The notes: a model not told the origin generated them from the sequence alone. Shown: positions 13,335 through 24,262, numbered from the stretch's first letter. The stretch: DNA of 64,000 nucleotides from Lithospermum erythrorhizon (GCA_019722365.1 JADFUC010001889.1:1736001-1800000); one strand, 5' to 3'. Numbers and translations are program-made.

Positions 13335-13632
13335 TGTAACAAGCTAGCCGTGTTGATTTTCAGAATCTATGGAGTAAGTACCAAAGAGAATAGAAGAAGA
13401 GAAGATCAGAGGAAGAGGAAGAAGAAGAACAGAACAAGGAGGATAGAGTTTAGATATTCATTTTTTTTTATCTCCTTTACAAACTGATTCTCTATCTATA
13501 TATAAAGTTTGTAATTCTGAAAATGTAAATAATACATCATTTGTAAATGCAAAATGCTCTTTGTAACTGATTTCCTGCAGAGTTTATTATTCTCTTTCTT
13601 TGCTCATATGTTTACTGCCTTTTCTTGTGACA
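13335..13632 (-). repeat. 3' LTR of Ty3/gypsy chromovirus (298 bp)
   Basis: On the minus strand the LTR starts TGTCACAAG at 13632, directly after a purine tract (AAGGGAGGAGGAG, 13645-13633), and ends CTTGTTACA at 13335. The two ends form the short inverted repeat expected of LTRs (TGTCACAAG versus TGTAACAAG). The left boundary coincides with the interruption of the 85-89 bp tandem repeat. Only this LTR is present because the other end of the element is missing. Confidence 0.8.
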
Positions 13633-15513
13633 CTCCTCCTCCCTTGCTTTTTCCTTGACCCCAAGGAAAGCTGGATACTTCTTCCATATGACTTGATAAT
13701 CTTCCCATGTAGCCTCCTGAGGTGATGAGTGGTTCCACTGAATTAAAACGTGATAAACATATATGTTGTCCCTTTTTACAGTCCTTTTGTTGAGTATTGC
13801 CACTGGATAAATAGGGAAAGAACCATCAGGCAGTGTCTCAGGCAGCCTGTCTTGAGCTTGTATGTTTCTCTTGATCTGCTTTTTGAGGAGAGACACATGG
13901 AAAACAGGGTGAATTCTGGATTCTTCAGGGAATTGCAACTTGTATGCCACATGTCCTATCTTCTCCATGATCTTGAATGGGTCATAAAATTTTGATGCCA
14001 ATTTCAGATGCTTTCTCAGTGAAACAGAGTTCTGTCTATATGATTGCAGTTTGAGGAATACCATATCACCAATCTGAAATTCCCTATCAGTTCTCTTCGA
14101 GTCAGCCAACCTTTTCATCCTTTCTTGAGCTAAATGGAGGTTATGTTTTATGAATTGAGTGATTTGCCTCCTTTGCTCTATGATTGTTGTAGCCTCAGTG
14201 TTCACCTTCTTAAGATAGGGGGATTTAGAGAGGAGTGGAGGTTTATATCCATAAAGAGCCTCAAAGGGGGACATTTTTAAGCTGGAATGGTAGTTTGTAT
14301 TGTACCAGAATTCTGCTAAGGCTAACCAGTTATACCAATCCTTAGGTCTATCACTACACATGCACCTAAGGTAGGTTTCAAGGCATTGGTTGACTCTCTC
14401 AGTTTGGCCATCAGCTTGAGGGTGATAGGAGGTTGTATGGTGCAGTTTTGTGCCTAACTTAGTGCACAACTCTTGCCAAAATGCACCGAGAAATACTTTA
14501 TCCCTATCAGAGAGTATATGATGTGGTAGGCCATGTAGCTTAAAGATATTATCCAAGAACAGTTTAGCTACTGAGGTGGCAGAAAAAGGATGGGATAATG
14601 CTAGAAAATGGGAGTACTTGGTGTACCTGTCTACTACCACTAATATGGCATTCATATTCTTTGATCTTTGCAGGCTATCAATGAAGTCCATTGATATTTG
14701 TGTCCAGGCTGCTTGAGGTACTTCTACAGGCTGTAACAATCCTGGATATGGTACTCCCTCATGTTTACTTTTCTGGCATATGTTGCAAGATGTTACAAAG
14801 TGTGTGACCTCCTTCTTGAGTGCTTTCCAAAAGAACAGGGCTTTTATATTATGGTAGGTAATTCCTATCCCAGAATGTCCTCCTATAGCAGAGTCGTGCA
14901 TTGCTGCCATTATCTTGTGCTTCATGATGTCATCATCCCCCACCACTATTCTACCATTATACCTCAATAATTCTTCCTTGTACTCATAGTGTGGATAGTC
15001 CTGTGGCTTAATGATAATGCCTGCCAAAATGTGCTGAATTGTCCTGTCTGCCAAATATGTGCCCTGGATCTCCTGCATCCATACTGGTTGTACAGTTGAA
15101 ATAATGAACACTTGAGCATTCTCATGACCTCTCCTGGATAGAGCATCTGCCACTAAATTCTCCTTGCCTTGTTTATATTGGATGCAGTAGTCCAAACCAA
15201 GCAACTTAGAAACTGCTTTCTGCTGCAAGTTGGTGGTCACTTTTTGTTCCAACAAGTGCTTCAAGGATTGCTGATTAGTTCTGATAATGAAGCTGCCACT
15301 GGTGAGGTAATGCTTCCACTTAGTGATTGCCAGAACGATCGCCAACAACTCTTTCTCATAAACTGATAGACCACTCTGAACCAAATTCCATGCCTTGCTG
15401 ATGTAAGCTAGAGGCTGATTTTCCTGCATCAAAACAGCTCCATATCCTCTAGAAGAGGCATCAGTTTCTACTATAAAAGGAATTGAGTAATTAGGCAGTG
15501 CTAAAACAGGGTA
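13612..15513 (-). pseudogene. Truncated Ty3/gypsy chromovirus pol: RNase H, integrase, chromodomain
   Basis: One open frame of 633 codons contains the C-terminal half of a Ty3/gypsy polyprotein. RNase H comes first (PFIVETDASSRGYGAVLMQ, QPLAYISKAW, YEKELLA, then VADALSRR). An HHCC integrase zinc finger follows (HDSAIGGHSGI ... CNICQKSK). The DDE core runs MDFIDSLQ, LSDRDKVFLGAFW and HPQADGQTERVN. A chromodomain ends it (PVAILNKRTVKR ... VLIQWNHSSPQEATWED), placing it among chromoviruses. Gag, protease, reverse transcriptase and the 5' LTR are absent: the frame meets a TAG at 15514-15516 and the sequence turns into unrelated AT-rich DNA. The stop codon lies 21 bp inside the 3' LTR, so the last residues are LTR-encoded. 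The short LTR would suit the Reina lineage, but this is only inference. Confidence 0.92.
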
Positions 15514-15516
15514 CTA

Positions 15517-16786
15517 CTCATGGCAGATTAGGATGACAAAGTTTGTTAATTTGATTATTAAAAAAACTGAATCTTGACAATCTTCTCCTGATAAATAAAA
15601 AGAATTCAAATTACGTATTTAACGACGAATAATTATTACAAAGCTTGATGCTTTTAATTTTGAACTCAAATACTTTATAAAGTTTTATATATTATTATGT
15701 GAAATATGTATATCTACATATAATATTTTCAACTTACTTTACTGTTAATATGATAATTGTGGTTCAAACCAAAGTTGTATATTGATTATTAAGATCATAA
15801 AATTTATTAATTTTGACTATTAAAAAATATGTTAGCCATGAAGTTAGTAAGTATGTAGTAATTATAAGTTATTAATTTTAATGGTGAAGCTTAAACAATC
15901 GTTAATTATCGTTAAAATCGAATCTATCTTTATAACAAATTTAATATTTAGTGAACAACAAATATTACATAATAAATGTAAGCTTGTCAACTTGTCATGA
16001 AAATCTATTAGCGAGTAACATAGTAATGGGTATCTTTTAGAGATGAGTTTAGTATATAGTATTCATAATTTAGTGGTTAAGTTCTTAATTATTTTGACTA
16101 TTGAAAAATAAAATCGAACAACCTTTTGTGAGATGGAAGTAAGATATAATATTCATAATTTTAAAATTTTGTTGGTTGAGATTTAAACAATTTTACTATC
16201 GTTTTAATAATTTTGACTATCAAAAAATAAAATCGAACAACCTTGTGAGATTTCGAGGTGAGTATATAATATTCATAATTTTGAAATTTTGTTGGTTGAG
16301 ATTTAAACAATTTTGATTATTGTTCTTAACAATTTTGACTATTGAAAAAAAAATCGAACAACCTTTTAAAGATGGATAGTATATAATATTCATAATTTTG
16401 AAATTTTATTGATTGAGATTTAAACAATTTTGATTATTGAAAAAGAAAATTTTATCTTTTAGAGATAAATTTAGTATGTAGTAGTCAATTTTTATAGGGA
16501 GTCATTAATTTAGTTAGATGATCATAATTGTCTTAGAAATAATGTACAAGACAATGAACATATACAAATATCTTAGATGATCATAATTATCTTAGTATTT
16601 CTTTACGAAATAGAAGAATAAGTCAAATAATTTTATTTGAGAGTTGATGAAGGGTATAATTGTACTATTTTAATAGATTTTAATAAAACTAAAAGACTAC
16701 AAATACTAGACAAATCCAAATAAGCTTTTCACATGTATAAGTTATCTCAAAATAGGACTCTTACCATATATAATCCTAAGTTGACA
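15517..16786. repeat. AT-rich repeat array, copy A of a local family
   Basis: From about 16060 to 16480 there are three to four tandem units of roughly 110-120 bp containing TTTTGACTATTGAAAAA, ATCGAACAACCTTTT, GTATATAATATTCATAATTT and TTTTGTTGGTTGAGATTTAA. The array is followed by GATGATCATAATTGTCTTAG, which itself recurs. The same family appears again at 21090-22040 beyond the Mutator-like element. Confidence 0.75.
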
Positions 16787-16795
16787 TTAAATTTA
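16787..16795. repeat. Left 9-bp target site duplication of the Mutator-like element
   Basis: TTAAATTTA lies immediately left of the inverted repeat and recurs exactly at 20652-20660. A 9-bp duplication is the usual size for Mutator-like elements. Confidence 0.88.
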
Positions 16796-17119
16796 GGGCT
16801 AGCAAATAGACATCACCCAACTTTCATCCGCGATTCCATTCCATCACCCAACTTTCATAATGACTTTTTCCATCACCCAACTTCAAATTTATGGCAAAAT
16901 TAGTCCTCGCTGCTAATTTTTCCGCTAAACTCCACATTCGCTGGCAAGTGCCCGTCACGCGACTACGCTTGGGGTTGAATTTCTAGGTCATTTCATATCA
17001 TATTTTTTAAATTTAAAAAAAAAATGAAAAACGACTGGGTCAAAATCGATTTCCAATTCAATTATACCAAACAAACCTCTAATTCTATTATCACCCAATC
17101 AAGTCGATTATAATATGGA

Positions 17120-17440
17120 TGGAGATGTACCCAAGGGATTTTCTGTGAAGTATCAAGTGCCATAGCAAGGAAGACATCGCGGGATCGCTGGTAATCCCGG
17201 TCGAATTTTTCTGGCTTGCCTAATGGAATCGGTAGGTATTATTTTGACATTATACTTGTTAACATATACTTATATAATACTAACATTTTTATTTACTACT
17301 TTTATGTTAAGGCCATGATGGATGGAATGGACGATTATGTTCTTCATCTCAAAGTCGCCAAAAGAAGCTCGAATTTAGATTGTTATGTTTGGAGCGCATT
17401 TCAGCTTCTCGCAGAGGACTCGGGGGACATGTAAGGTCAA
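17120..17440 (+). pseudogene. GRF-type zinc-finger protein remnant in the MULE
   Basis: Near 17150-17230 the fragments KCHSK, RKTSRDR and GNPGRIFLAC occur in neighbouring frames. Together they have the layout of a plant GRF zinc finger (C-x-C-G ... R-T-S ... NPGR-F-C). After a gap that looks like an intron, 17311-17434 continues open (AMMDGMDDYVLHLKVAKRSS). Two frame changes within the finger show it is broken. GRF-finger ORFs are common companions of plant transposons, which fits the location. Confidence 0.5.
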
Positions 17441-18945
17441 GTTATAGCATTTACCAAGAGATATTGAATTGAAGGAAAGATTAGTGAAAGAGAAGTCGCA
17501 GCCACATGTTTGCAGAATGCCTCAAAGCCTCATTGTTTGTTTTAGTATCAGGCCTTTTACTTGTGTACAATATTTATGTGAAAACAAGACGCTTATCGAC
17601 CGATTGCTGATAAATGATGTTTAAATTTGTATAATCGGATGACTAATTTTCAATTGTTGTATGTTTTGGTGGATAAATGATATTGAATTTTGTATAATTA
17701 GATCAATGGTGTTTAAATTTGTACACCTGCTTAATTTTGTATGATCAAGATTTTAACACATTGTCTAAGTTCAAAAACTTCGCATATTGTCTAAATTGAT
17801 AAAAGTTGTCCAAAAGTGAAATCTAAGCGGTGGCATGTGATTAGGTACAATGTTAATTACATTCTCTAAATTGATAAACTGTCCAGTTTTGTTTTCTGTC
17901 AGCCATTGCCGCTTTTGTTTCTTTAGCTCGCCTCTTTGTTCACTCTAATTGTTCATGAATACCTTAAAGGATTCCATCAACAACTTTAATAATCTCCAAA
18001 TCAATCCTCATCAAGATTGGTATTTGATGTAAGAGTAAACTCCCCTTTGTTTGTACTTTTCTCTGCAACTGTGGTTGTATTCTTCTTGGCGCAGTAGTTT
18101 CCTGCCTGCTCATTTTTCTTGCGCTTGGCCTCTCGTGGAATTAGCTAGTATTCGGGAGATTGGTCGCAACTTTGCGTGTCGCCGTGATGTTGGTCCCTTA
18201 GCTCATCGGGCGTATAGCTTCTCTCCTGCTTAGCGTATTGGCTTCTCAGTGGGCGTCAGGCTTCTACCTGAGGCCACAGCAAGTTTGTACAGTCAGAAAG
18301 GGTGTTTAGCTGTCAGAGCCCCTTTAGCTTGAGCAGTTTGAGCAGTTTATAGATTGAGCGGTGTTGTACAAAGGTCTCTCTTTGGTTTGAGCAAAATTTC
18401 AGAGTAGTCGGCTTCACCGATGAAATTTTTCTTCTTTGGTACAATTGGCTCTCGAGATTGAGCAAAGTTGTTCAAGCTGCATTGGCTTAAGCTTTTTTCC
18501 TTACCTTGCTTAATACTTCCAACCTGAAATGTTACGCTTATTAGGTAAAAAAAAGAAGTAGCAATGTAGCAATGGAAGAAATGTTTACGATGAAAAAATT
18601 GATGTACCGATAGCCTCTTTCTCCATTTTTTTCTTAGACAACCTCCCATGCCATGGCCCCTCGACAACACCAACTACAACAATGACAACCCACTTCTTCA
18701 ACATCTCCTTCTTTCCTTTCTTTTTTTGTCAGACATCCACCAGGTGTCCTACGCAAATTCCTTCACGCACCAATCGCTGGGTGATAACCTCATCCTTGAT
18801 ATCCACATAAAAGTTGTGCGATACTCCATATCTCGACAAGATAATCAAGGCTTTATCAGTTTGATGCTAACCACAGTGCTTACATGACGCAACACTCCAG
18901 CACCATGCCACAAATTCTCTTGCATTTGTTTCTTGCTTGAGAATA

Positions 18946-20000
18946 CTAGGTCAGAAAGAACTTTGGATTGCACAAATCCTTCTCATTGAAATGAACATAC
19001 CTAATGTTATTTCTATCATGTATCACAACTCCCTCCTCATCACTAGAATTTGATGTACTCTTCAAACTACAATCAGATGCAGATTCACTGAGACAAGCCT
19101 CTTTAGCATCACTATCACTTTCTTCATATCCAGCTTCCTTCCTCTTCTTAAAGTCTACCCCATGTCTTGCATATGACCCCATACGCTTCTTCTTATCAAT
19201 AGAAGTTTGGCTGTGATCTACTATATCATCTATGTCGTGTACAACCACCATATGGCACATTATCATACTCCAAATTATACCTCAAATTTCTACCGACCAA
19301 CATCTCGCTCTCTATACACCGCCAAGCTCGATAATTCTAATTGCTTCCAAAGTTTCTCGTCTAATTTATTTATTTCATCATCTAACTCAACATCAAACTT
19401 ATCTTCTTCCCTAAAAATTGTAAATCAAGATTATAAGTTCTTCCGTGTCTTCTACATTACCTCCCTCATGATCATCAACATCATCATCATTCACAACCGG
19501 CTTTATTCATTTCTTTTCTACCTCATACCTACTCGCAAACTCACAGATCATAGGCCCTATCATGGCAGTGAACCTCCTTGTCACCTGTATTACATATATT
19601 TCGTGCCAACTAACTAATATCCTACTAGATACTATGTTGTTCAAGCAATTCTAAGAGGCATCCTTTTGTGTATAATGCACAAACATCATTGTTCGGGGTG
19701 TGTGAGTCATTATCTAAGAACTTATTTTTTAATCGACAAATTCTCCTTAAAAATTTCAATGTCCTCATCACTCAACAACCTTTTCAGACCAATCGTTAAA
19801 CCCCACTCAAAGCTCTCTATATGGCATTGTTAATTTTAACCCATTTCATAGCCGTACTCCAAGAGCAAACTCATCCAAGTCCCTAATATCAAAAGAACTC
19901 CGCCTTCAACCAATTTATATCCATAAGACGCTCTCTAAGCATAGTTCACCGTAGGTTTAATGCAAACGCACTTCCGCATGTTTTAATTCGCACCTCGCCA
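18946..20000 (-). pseudogene. PB1-like/MULE transposase N-terminal remnant
   Basis: An acidic, Ser-rich open stretch at 19266-18946 (KKRMGSYARHGVDFKKR, then ESDSDAKEACLSESASD) ends in RYVHFNEKDLCNPKF. That resembles the segment just before the DNA-binding and transposase domains of plant MULE proteins. Upstream on the same strand (19950-19800), FDIRDLDEFALGV and VEGG fragments recall the PB1-like N-terminal domain of such proteins. Frames change between fragments and the DDE core is not recognisable further along. Confidence 0.45.
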
Positions 20001-20651
20001 TATACTGTGAATGGAAAAGACAGCCCAAATTGTAGCACTTTCTTCAACGAAACCCTAAATTGATTGTAAGGTGGAAAGGTACAAAAATTAAAATGGAAGT
20101 GTAAGGGACCACTGAAGAAAAATCCCAGCAACAAAACCCCCAAAATTTATCCCCCCAACAAAATCCCCAAAATTTTCCATGACACAACAAAATCCTAAAA
20201 ATTTCTTCTTAAAAGTCAGAATCGAATTATGTGTACAAGCATCTACAATCTCTTCAAGAGGTTTTTTTCTAACGGTCGTGACACTCAAGACATGTCGCCA
20301 CTATTTAGCACGTTAAATCGATTTAAAATGGGAAACCGATTGGGGTGTAATTGAATCGGGGGAGACTTGTTCGAGGCAAGCATATACTACTACTCCAGAA
20401 AATGACTATTTTGCCCCTCCGTGTTGGCTTCTGAGTCATAATAATTTAACAATATGAAATGACTAAATTAACTCCCGTAAACGTAGTCACGCGACGGCAC
20501 TTGCCAACGGAAATGTGGAGTTTAACGGAAAATTAACGCCTCGGGACTAATTTTGCCATAAATTCAAGCCGCCACTAAAAGTTTCACATGAAAGCTTGGG
20601 GCGATTTGAATGGAATCGCGTGATGAAAGTTAAGGACGTCACGCTTAGCCC

Positions 20652-20660
20652 TTAAATTTA
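20652..20660. repeat. Right 9-bp target site duplication of the Mutator-like element
   Basis: TTAAATTTA, identical to 16787-16795, directly follows the right inverted repeat, whose outermost bases are TTAGCCC. Confidence 0.88.
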
Positions 20661-20680
20661 TATATATATATATATATAAA
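20661..20680. repeat. TA dinucleotide microsatellite
   Basis: About ten TA units directly beside the right target duplication of the MULE. Confidence 0.85.
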
Positions 20681-21089
20681 AGCACCAGAACATACACTTA
20701 ACGGATTTGTTGAATAAGTCCTTCGAGACTAGAGTAAATATTTCTAAGAAACAGCCTCTAAGGATTTTCAGGCGAACGTATTATAAAAGCTCCCAAGAAA
20801 TATCAATTAACAATGTCCAACTCAAAATATACTTTGCACCACACTTCGACATTACGCATCGAAGTCAGAGATATCACCAAGTACTTTTCCATGAAAATTT
20901 GACAAGATGACTTTTTTAAATATTGATTCTCAATTTTGTAGATGATTTTGTAAGTATATATTTTCTATCTAATTTATTATTAACATACTTTACCCCATCC
21001 CTAAATTATATGTCTATTTCTTCTTAAAAATGAAAACTCAAAAAGAGCGATGGAGTAATAATTTTACCAAATCAAAGTCAGACACAATC

Positions 21090-22040
21090 AATTAAGCATT
21101 CATAAAGTTCAAGTAATTTTGTCTATTAAGAGAAAATTGAACAAGCTTCTTCAAATGAAAGAATAAAGAGTATAAAGAATCATAAGTTCTTAAATTTTGT
21201 TGGTTGAGTTTAATCATTATGACTATTGAAAAAGAAAGTTGTATGATCGTTTAGAGATGTACGTAGTATTAATAAATTTTTAATCTTGGTGGTTGAGGTT
21301 TAAGTAATTTTGATTATTGAAAAGAAATCGAACAGGTACTACTCCCTCCATCACTATTTCATAGGATATGTTTCTTTTCTGACAATCGCTAATTTGTAGT
21401 TTAAAAATAGAGGGAAACTAAGTTTGTAGAAAACTGAAATTCTACTTAAAATATTTGGTGGAAAGTAAACCTCCCCAACAAAAAGTGATGGAGGAAGAGT
21501 ATTCATAAAATTTGAGTTTCATATCGAGTATCAAATAATAATTTTGACTTTTAAAAGAAAGTGAACAAATCCTTTTAAGAGAAATTTAGTATGTAGTTAT
21601 TTATGTTTTGAATTTCTAGCTATTCAATTCTTTAAAGACTTTCGACATAAAAAGAAAAATCATACAACCTTTTAGATATGGAGGGATAGTATGTAGCATT
21701 CATAATTTTTGAATTTTATTAGTTGAAATTTAGATAATTTTTACTATTGAAAAAGAAAGTTGCATGTTCTTTTCAAGATGAATTTAGTATGTCGTATTCA
21801 TAAATTTTGAATTTGATGGTTGCGAATTAATTGGTTATTTACTTAGAAATTGTAAAAAAATTATATATATGAACAATTTATTTGGGATTATCTACTTGAC
21901 AATAATATAATAGGCATTGAACATTGAGAAATGTGTCCGATGATCATGATTATTTCATTGCCTTTATATGAAATTAAAGAATTTGTAGTATTAGAGAATG
22001 TAAATGAAATACCTTAAATGATTTACTTAAATGTATAATG
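21090..22040. repeat. AT-rich repeat array, copy B of the local family
   Basis: The same words as in the 16.0-16.6 kb array recur here: TTTGATTATTGAAAA, ATCGAACA, TTTTAGAGATG, TAGTATGTAG and CATAATTTTTGAATTTTATT. The array is again followed by a GATGATCATGATTATTT block near 21950. It is more diverged than copy A and is interrupted by a Stowaway-like MITE. Confidence 0.7.
21339..21499. mobile_element. Stowaway-like MITE (161 bp)
   Basis: The terminal inverted repeats CTACTCCCTCCATCACT and CTCTTCCTCCATCACTTTTT (reverse complement of the right end) are flanked by TA on both sides. TA is the expected Tc1/mariner target. The insertion splits a unit of the local repeat between its ATCGAACA and ATTCATAA words. 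Confidence 0.8.
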
Positions 22041-22774
22041 ACAAAATTATATCTCATATTATTAAAAAATATTTGAGTTTAATTTTTTATATAATAAAGC
22101 TTTAAAATAAGTTATATGATATTTTCAGTTTCGATTTATTTCATGTTAAATATTATTCTTTAAAATTAATATATAAAATTATTATTACACAATATAATTT
22201 ATTTATAACAACTTTTTGTTAGCTTTTATAACACAATAAAATATCAATTTTAAGAAGAAATCATCTTACGCAACGACGCCTTTATTACTAGTTTTACTTA
22301 TATTGGTATCTTTGATTGCAGGAAATTTGATAATTAATTTCTGGAAATAGTGGTCTTTCATTCTGGGCAAAGTTTTTGTTTCATTCTCACTTGATGAAAA
22401 TAGTTCATATTATCATTTCAGACAAGTTGTTAAACAGATTTAATTATGAATATTACATTCTCAGCCGTGCCAGTTGTATAATGTAAATATGTAATAGATC
22501 CTGCATCAATTTTTTTCTTTTTTTTCTGCAGCAATTAGTTGCTAGGCATTGAATATTTTACACTTTTTGTACGTAATTTATAATATGACTATTTTTGTAT
22601 CTCTTGATTATGATTTGAATTGACTATTTTACATTTTGTATCGATTTTTATATTTATAGAATGGTTATTGATCAGTAAGTGATTAATTTTGTTTCCACCA
22701 GCCTTGTGGATTATGTATATATCTAGCTTGAATTGATTTTATATTGAATTTGTTGACCAGAGTTAGCAAGACAA
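22041..22774. other. Intergenic, upstream region of the aspartic protease
   Basis: AT-rich with no coding signal. It presumably contains the promoter of the protease gene; I could not pick one convincing TATA box among the many AT runs. Confidence 0.45.
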
Positions 22775-23929
22775 ATGGTGAAAATGATCAAAATAGTCTT
22801 CTTTGTTTTATGTTACCTGGCAACAATATTGAGTGCTGCCGGTGGTGGATTCAAAGTTTCACTAATCCATCGTTATTCCGTGTTTCCAAAAGATATGACG
22901 AGTCCAATTATGCCAACAAATCATGGTTCTATTCTCTTGGTGAATATTTCAATAGGCGAGCCACCATTGCCACAACTATTGGTGATGGACACAGGAAGTG
23001 ACTTGACTTGGGTTCAATGTCCCAATTGCAATGGTTGTCATGATGCAATCCATCCTACATACGACCCTGCTAAATCTTCAACTTTCTTATCCAAGTATTG
23101 CAATGGGAAGGACGAAGTATGCCCATTCCAGATAAGTTACGTAGATGGAGCGGGTAGCAGCGGCACTCTTGCAACTGAAAAATTTACATTCGCATCCTCT
23201 GACGATGGTATAGTTGAACTTCCAAATGCCACTTTCGGTTGTGCAACTACAGTCGAAGAAGATATTTTGCAATCAAATGGTATGCTTGGCCTTTCACGCA
23301 CTGCTGAGTCGATGTTTTTTGGATCAAAGAATTTGTCAAGGTTTTCATATTGTATTGGTAACATCAGCGATCCAATTTACAAGTATAATAAGTTGATTGT
23401 CGGAGATGGCGCCATAATTCAAGGTGATTTGCTTCCCATGCGACCTTATGACGTTGAGCAAAACAATTATTTTGTCAAATTAGATGGCATAAGTGTAGGT
23501 AAAATAGAGACAAATAGTAGTAACACAATATACGCCCTGATTGATTGTGGCACAACATATACATATCTCGTGAAAGATTTACTTGATGTTCTCAAGAAAG
23601 AGGTAAACAAATGGATATTGTTGCCTGAATACCATTATGAAGACTATTTATGCTATCGTGGAGACATGCGAAGAGATCTTACTAATTTTCCCACTATAAC
23701 ACTGAGTCTCGGCGGAAAAGGTGCAAGTTTAAAACTTGATGTCGAGGGTGCATTTTTCCCATTATTATCAGAAGAAGCGTTTTGCTTGGCATTTGAGGAT
23801 GCCGAAAAGAGTGGAGGAGATAACATTATTGGAATAAAAGCACAACAATATCATAACTTTGGTTTTGATTTGGAGAAATGGACTGTTAGTTTCGAGTCGA
23901 TCGATTGTCAATTACTTGAAACCTTATAA
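22775..23929 (+). CDS. Aspartic protease, nepenthesin/CDR1-like, intronless
   Basis: A single 384-codon frame. Residues 1-22 form a signal peptide (KIVFFVLCYLATILSAA). The short prosegment carries the family's FKVSLIHRYS motif. The first catalytic site is VMDTGSDLTWVQC (Asp72), followed by a Cys-rich insert (CPNCNGC) typical of plant nepenthesins. The flap region is ISYVDGAGSSGTLATEKF. The second catalytic site reads ALIDCGTTYTYL (Asp257), with Cys258 where Ser or Thr is normal. The end (FGFDLEKWTVSFESIDC) matches the family C-terminus. At 384 residues it is somewhat shorter than typical relatives, mainly in the prosegment. It is predicted to be secreted or apoplastic; relatives act in defence signalling and development. 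The start gives a complete signal peptide. No introns is usual for this subgroup. Confidence 0.93.
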   Translation: MVKMIKIVFFVLCYLATILSAAGGGFKVSLIHRYSVFPKDMTSPIMPTNHGSILLVNISIGEPPLPQLLVMDTGSDLTWVQCPNCNGCHDAIHPTYDPAKSSTFLSKYCNGKDEVCPFQISYVDGAGSSGTLATEKFTFASSDDGIVELPNATFGCATTVEEDILQSNGMLGLSRTAESMFFGSKNLSRFSYCIGNISDPIYKYNKLIVGDGAIIQGDLLPMRPYDVEQNNYFVKLDGISVGKIETNSSNTIYALIDCGTTYTYLVKDLLDVLKKEVNKWILLPEYHYEDYLCYRGDMRRDLTNFPTITLSLGGKGASLKLDVEGAFFPLLSEEAFCLAFEDAEKSGGDNIIGIKAQQYHNFGFDLEKWTVSFESIDCQLLETL

Positions 23930-24197
23930 GTTTTCTTGGATCAATGTTTTCTACTTATAATAATATGAAACAATCTTAAAGAATTTGTAACATTATATGT
24001 GAAGTCAGTTCTCTAAACATGCATAAGAAAATGATGATGCTGAGACATTCTGAATGGTCAAACTGTTGGTGAAATATGTGAAATCATAAGAATTTTTTTA
24101 GTGCATTCAGAGTAAGAAGGCTACTGATAGAGTAGAACCGGACGACTTGTCTTGTTAATTGTAAAAAAATACTGTTTGTTCTGTTTGTTTCTTGTAG
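23930..24197. other. 3' flank of the aspartic protease
   Basis: The protease 3' UTR is expected here. Toward 24150-24197 the sequence becomes a pyrimidine tract ending in TTGTTTCTTGTAG, a good splice acceptor for the carrier exon that follows. Confidence 0.5.
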
Positions 24198-24262
24198 TGC
24201 TAGTAGTGTTGCTGCAGCAGCTACATGTCCACTTGATGTTGCAAAAACCAGACGCAAATTTA
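24198..24262 (+). pseudogene. Isolated mitochondrial carrier (SLC25-type) exon fragment
   Basis: Directly after a pyrimidine-rich acceptor (TTTCTTGTAG), one frame reads ASSVAAAATCPLDVAKTRRK. This is the P-x-D-x-x-K-x-R signature of a mitochondrial carrier repeat with its preceding Ala-rich helix. The wording is closest to what I recall of the MTM1/SLC25A39-40 group, but 22 residues cannot settle that. The expected continuation is absent: after CGCAAATTTAG comes GTCCCCC, a poor donor, then non-coding sequence. No other carrier exon is visible nearby. It is best read as a captured or relic exon. Confidence 0.6.

Larger units (their letters stand above)
16796..20651. mobile_element. Mutator-like element (MULE), 3.86 kb, with long inverted repeats
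   Basis: The left end (GGGCTAGCAAATAGACATC onward) matches the reverse complement of the right end (GGGCTAAGCGTGACGTCC) for about 200 bp. Shared blocks include ACTTTCATCACGCGATTCCATT, AATTTATGGCAAAATTAGTC, TAAACTCCACATT and GGCAAGTGCCGTCGCGTGACTACG-like sequence. The element is bounded by a perfect 9-bp direct repeat. Inside are decayed remnants of two converging genes: a GRF zinc-finger ORF (+) and a PB1/MULE-type ORF (-). No intact transposase core was found, so it cannot be autonomous as it stands. Confidence 0.88.

Noticed and set aside
18051..18340. GC-richer stretch in the MULE with a 60-codon ORF
   Set aside because: No motif in any frame; composition alone does not support a gene.
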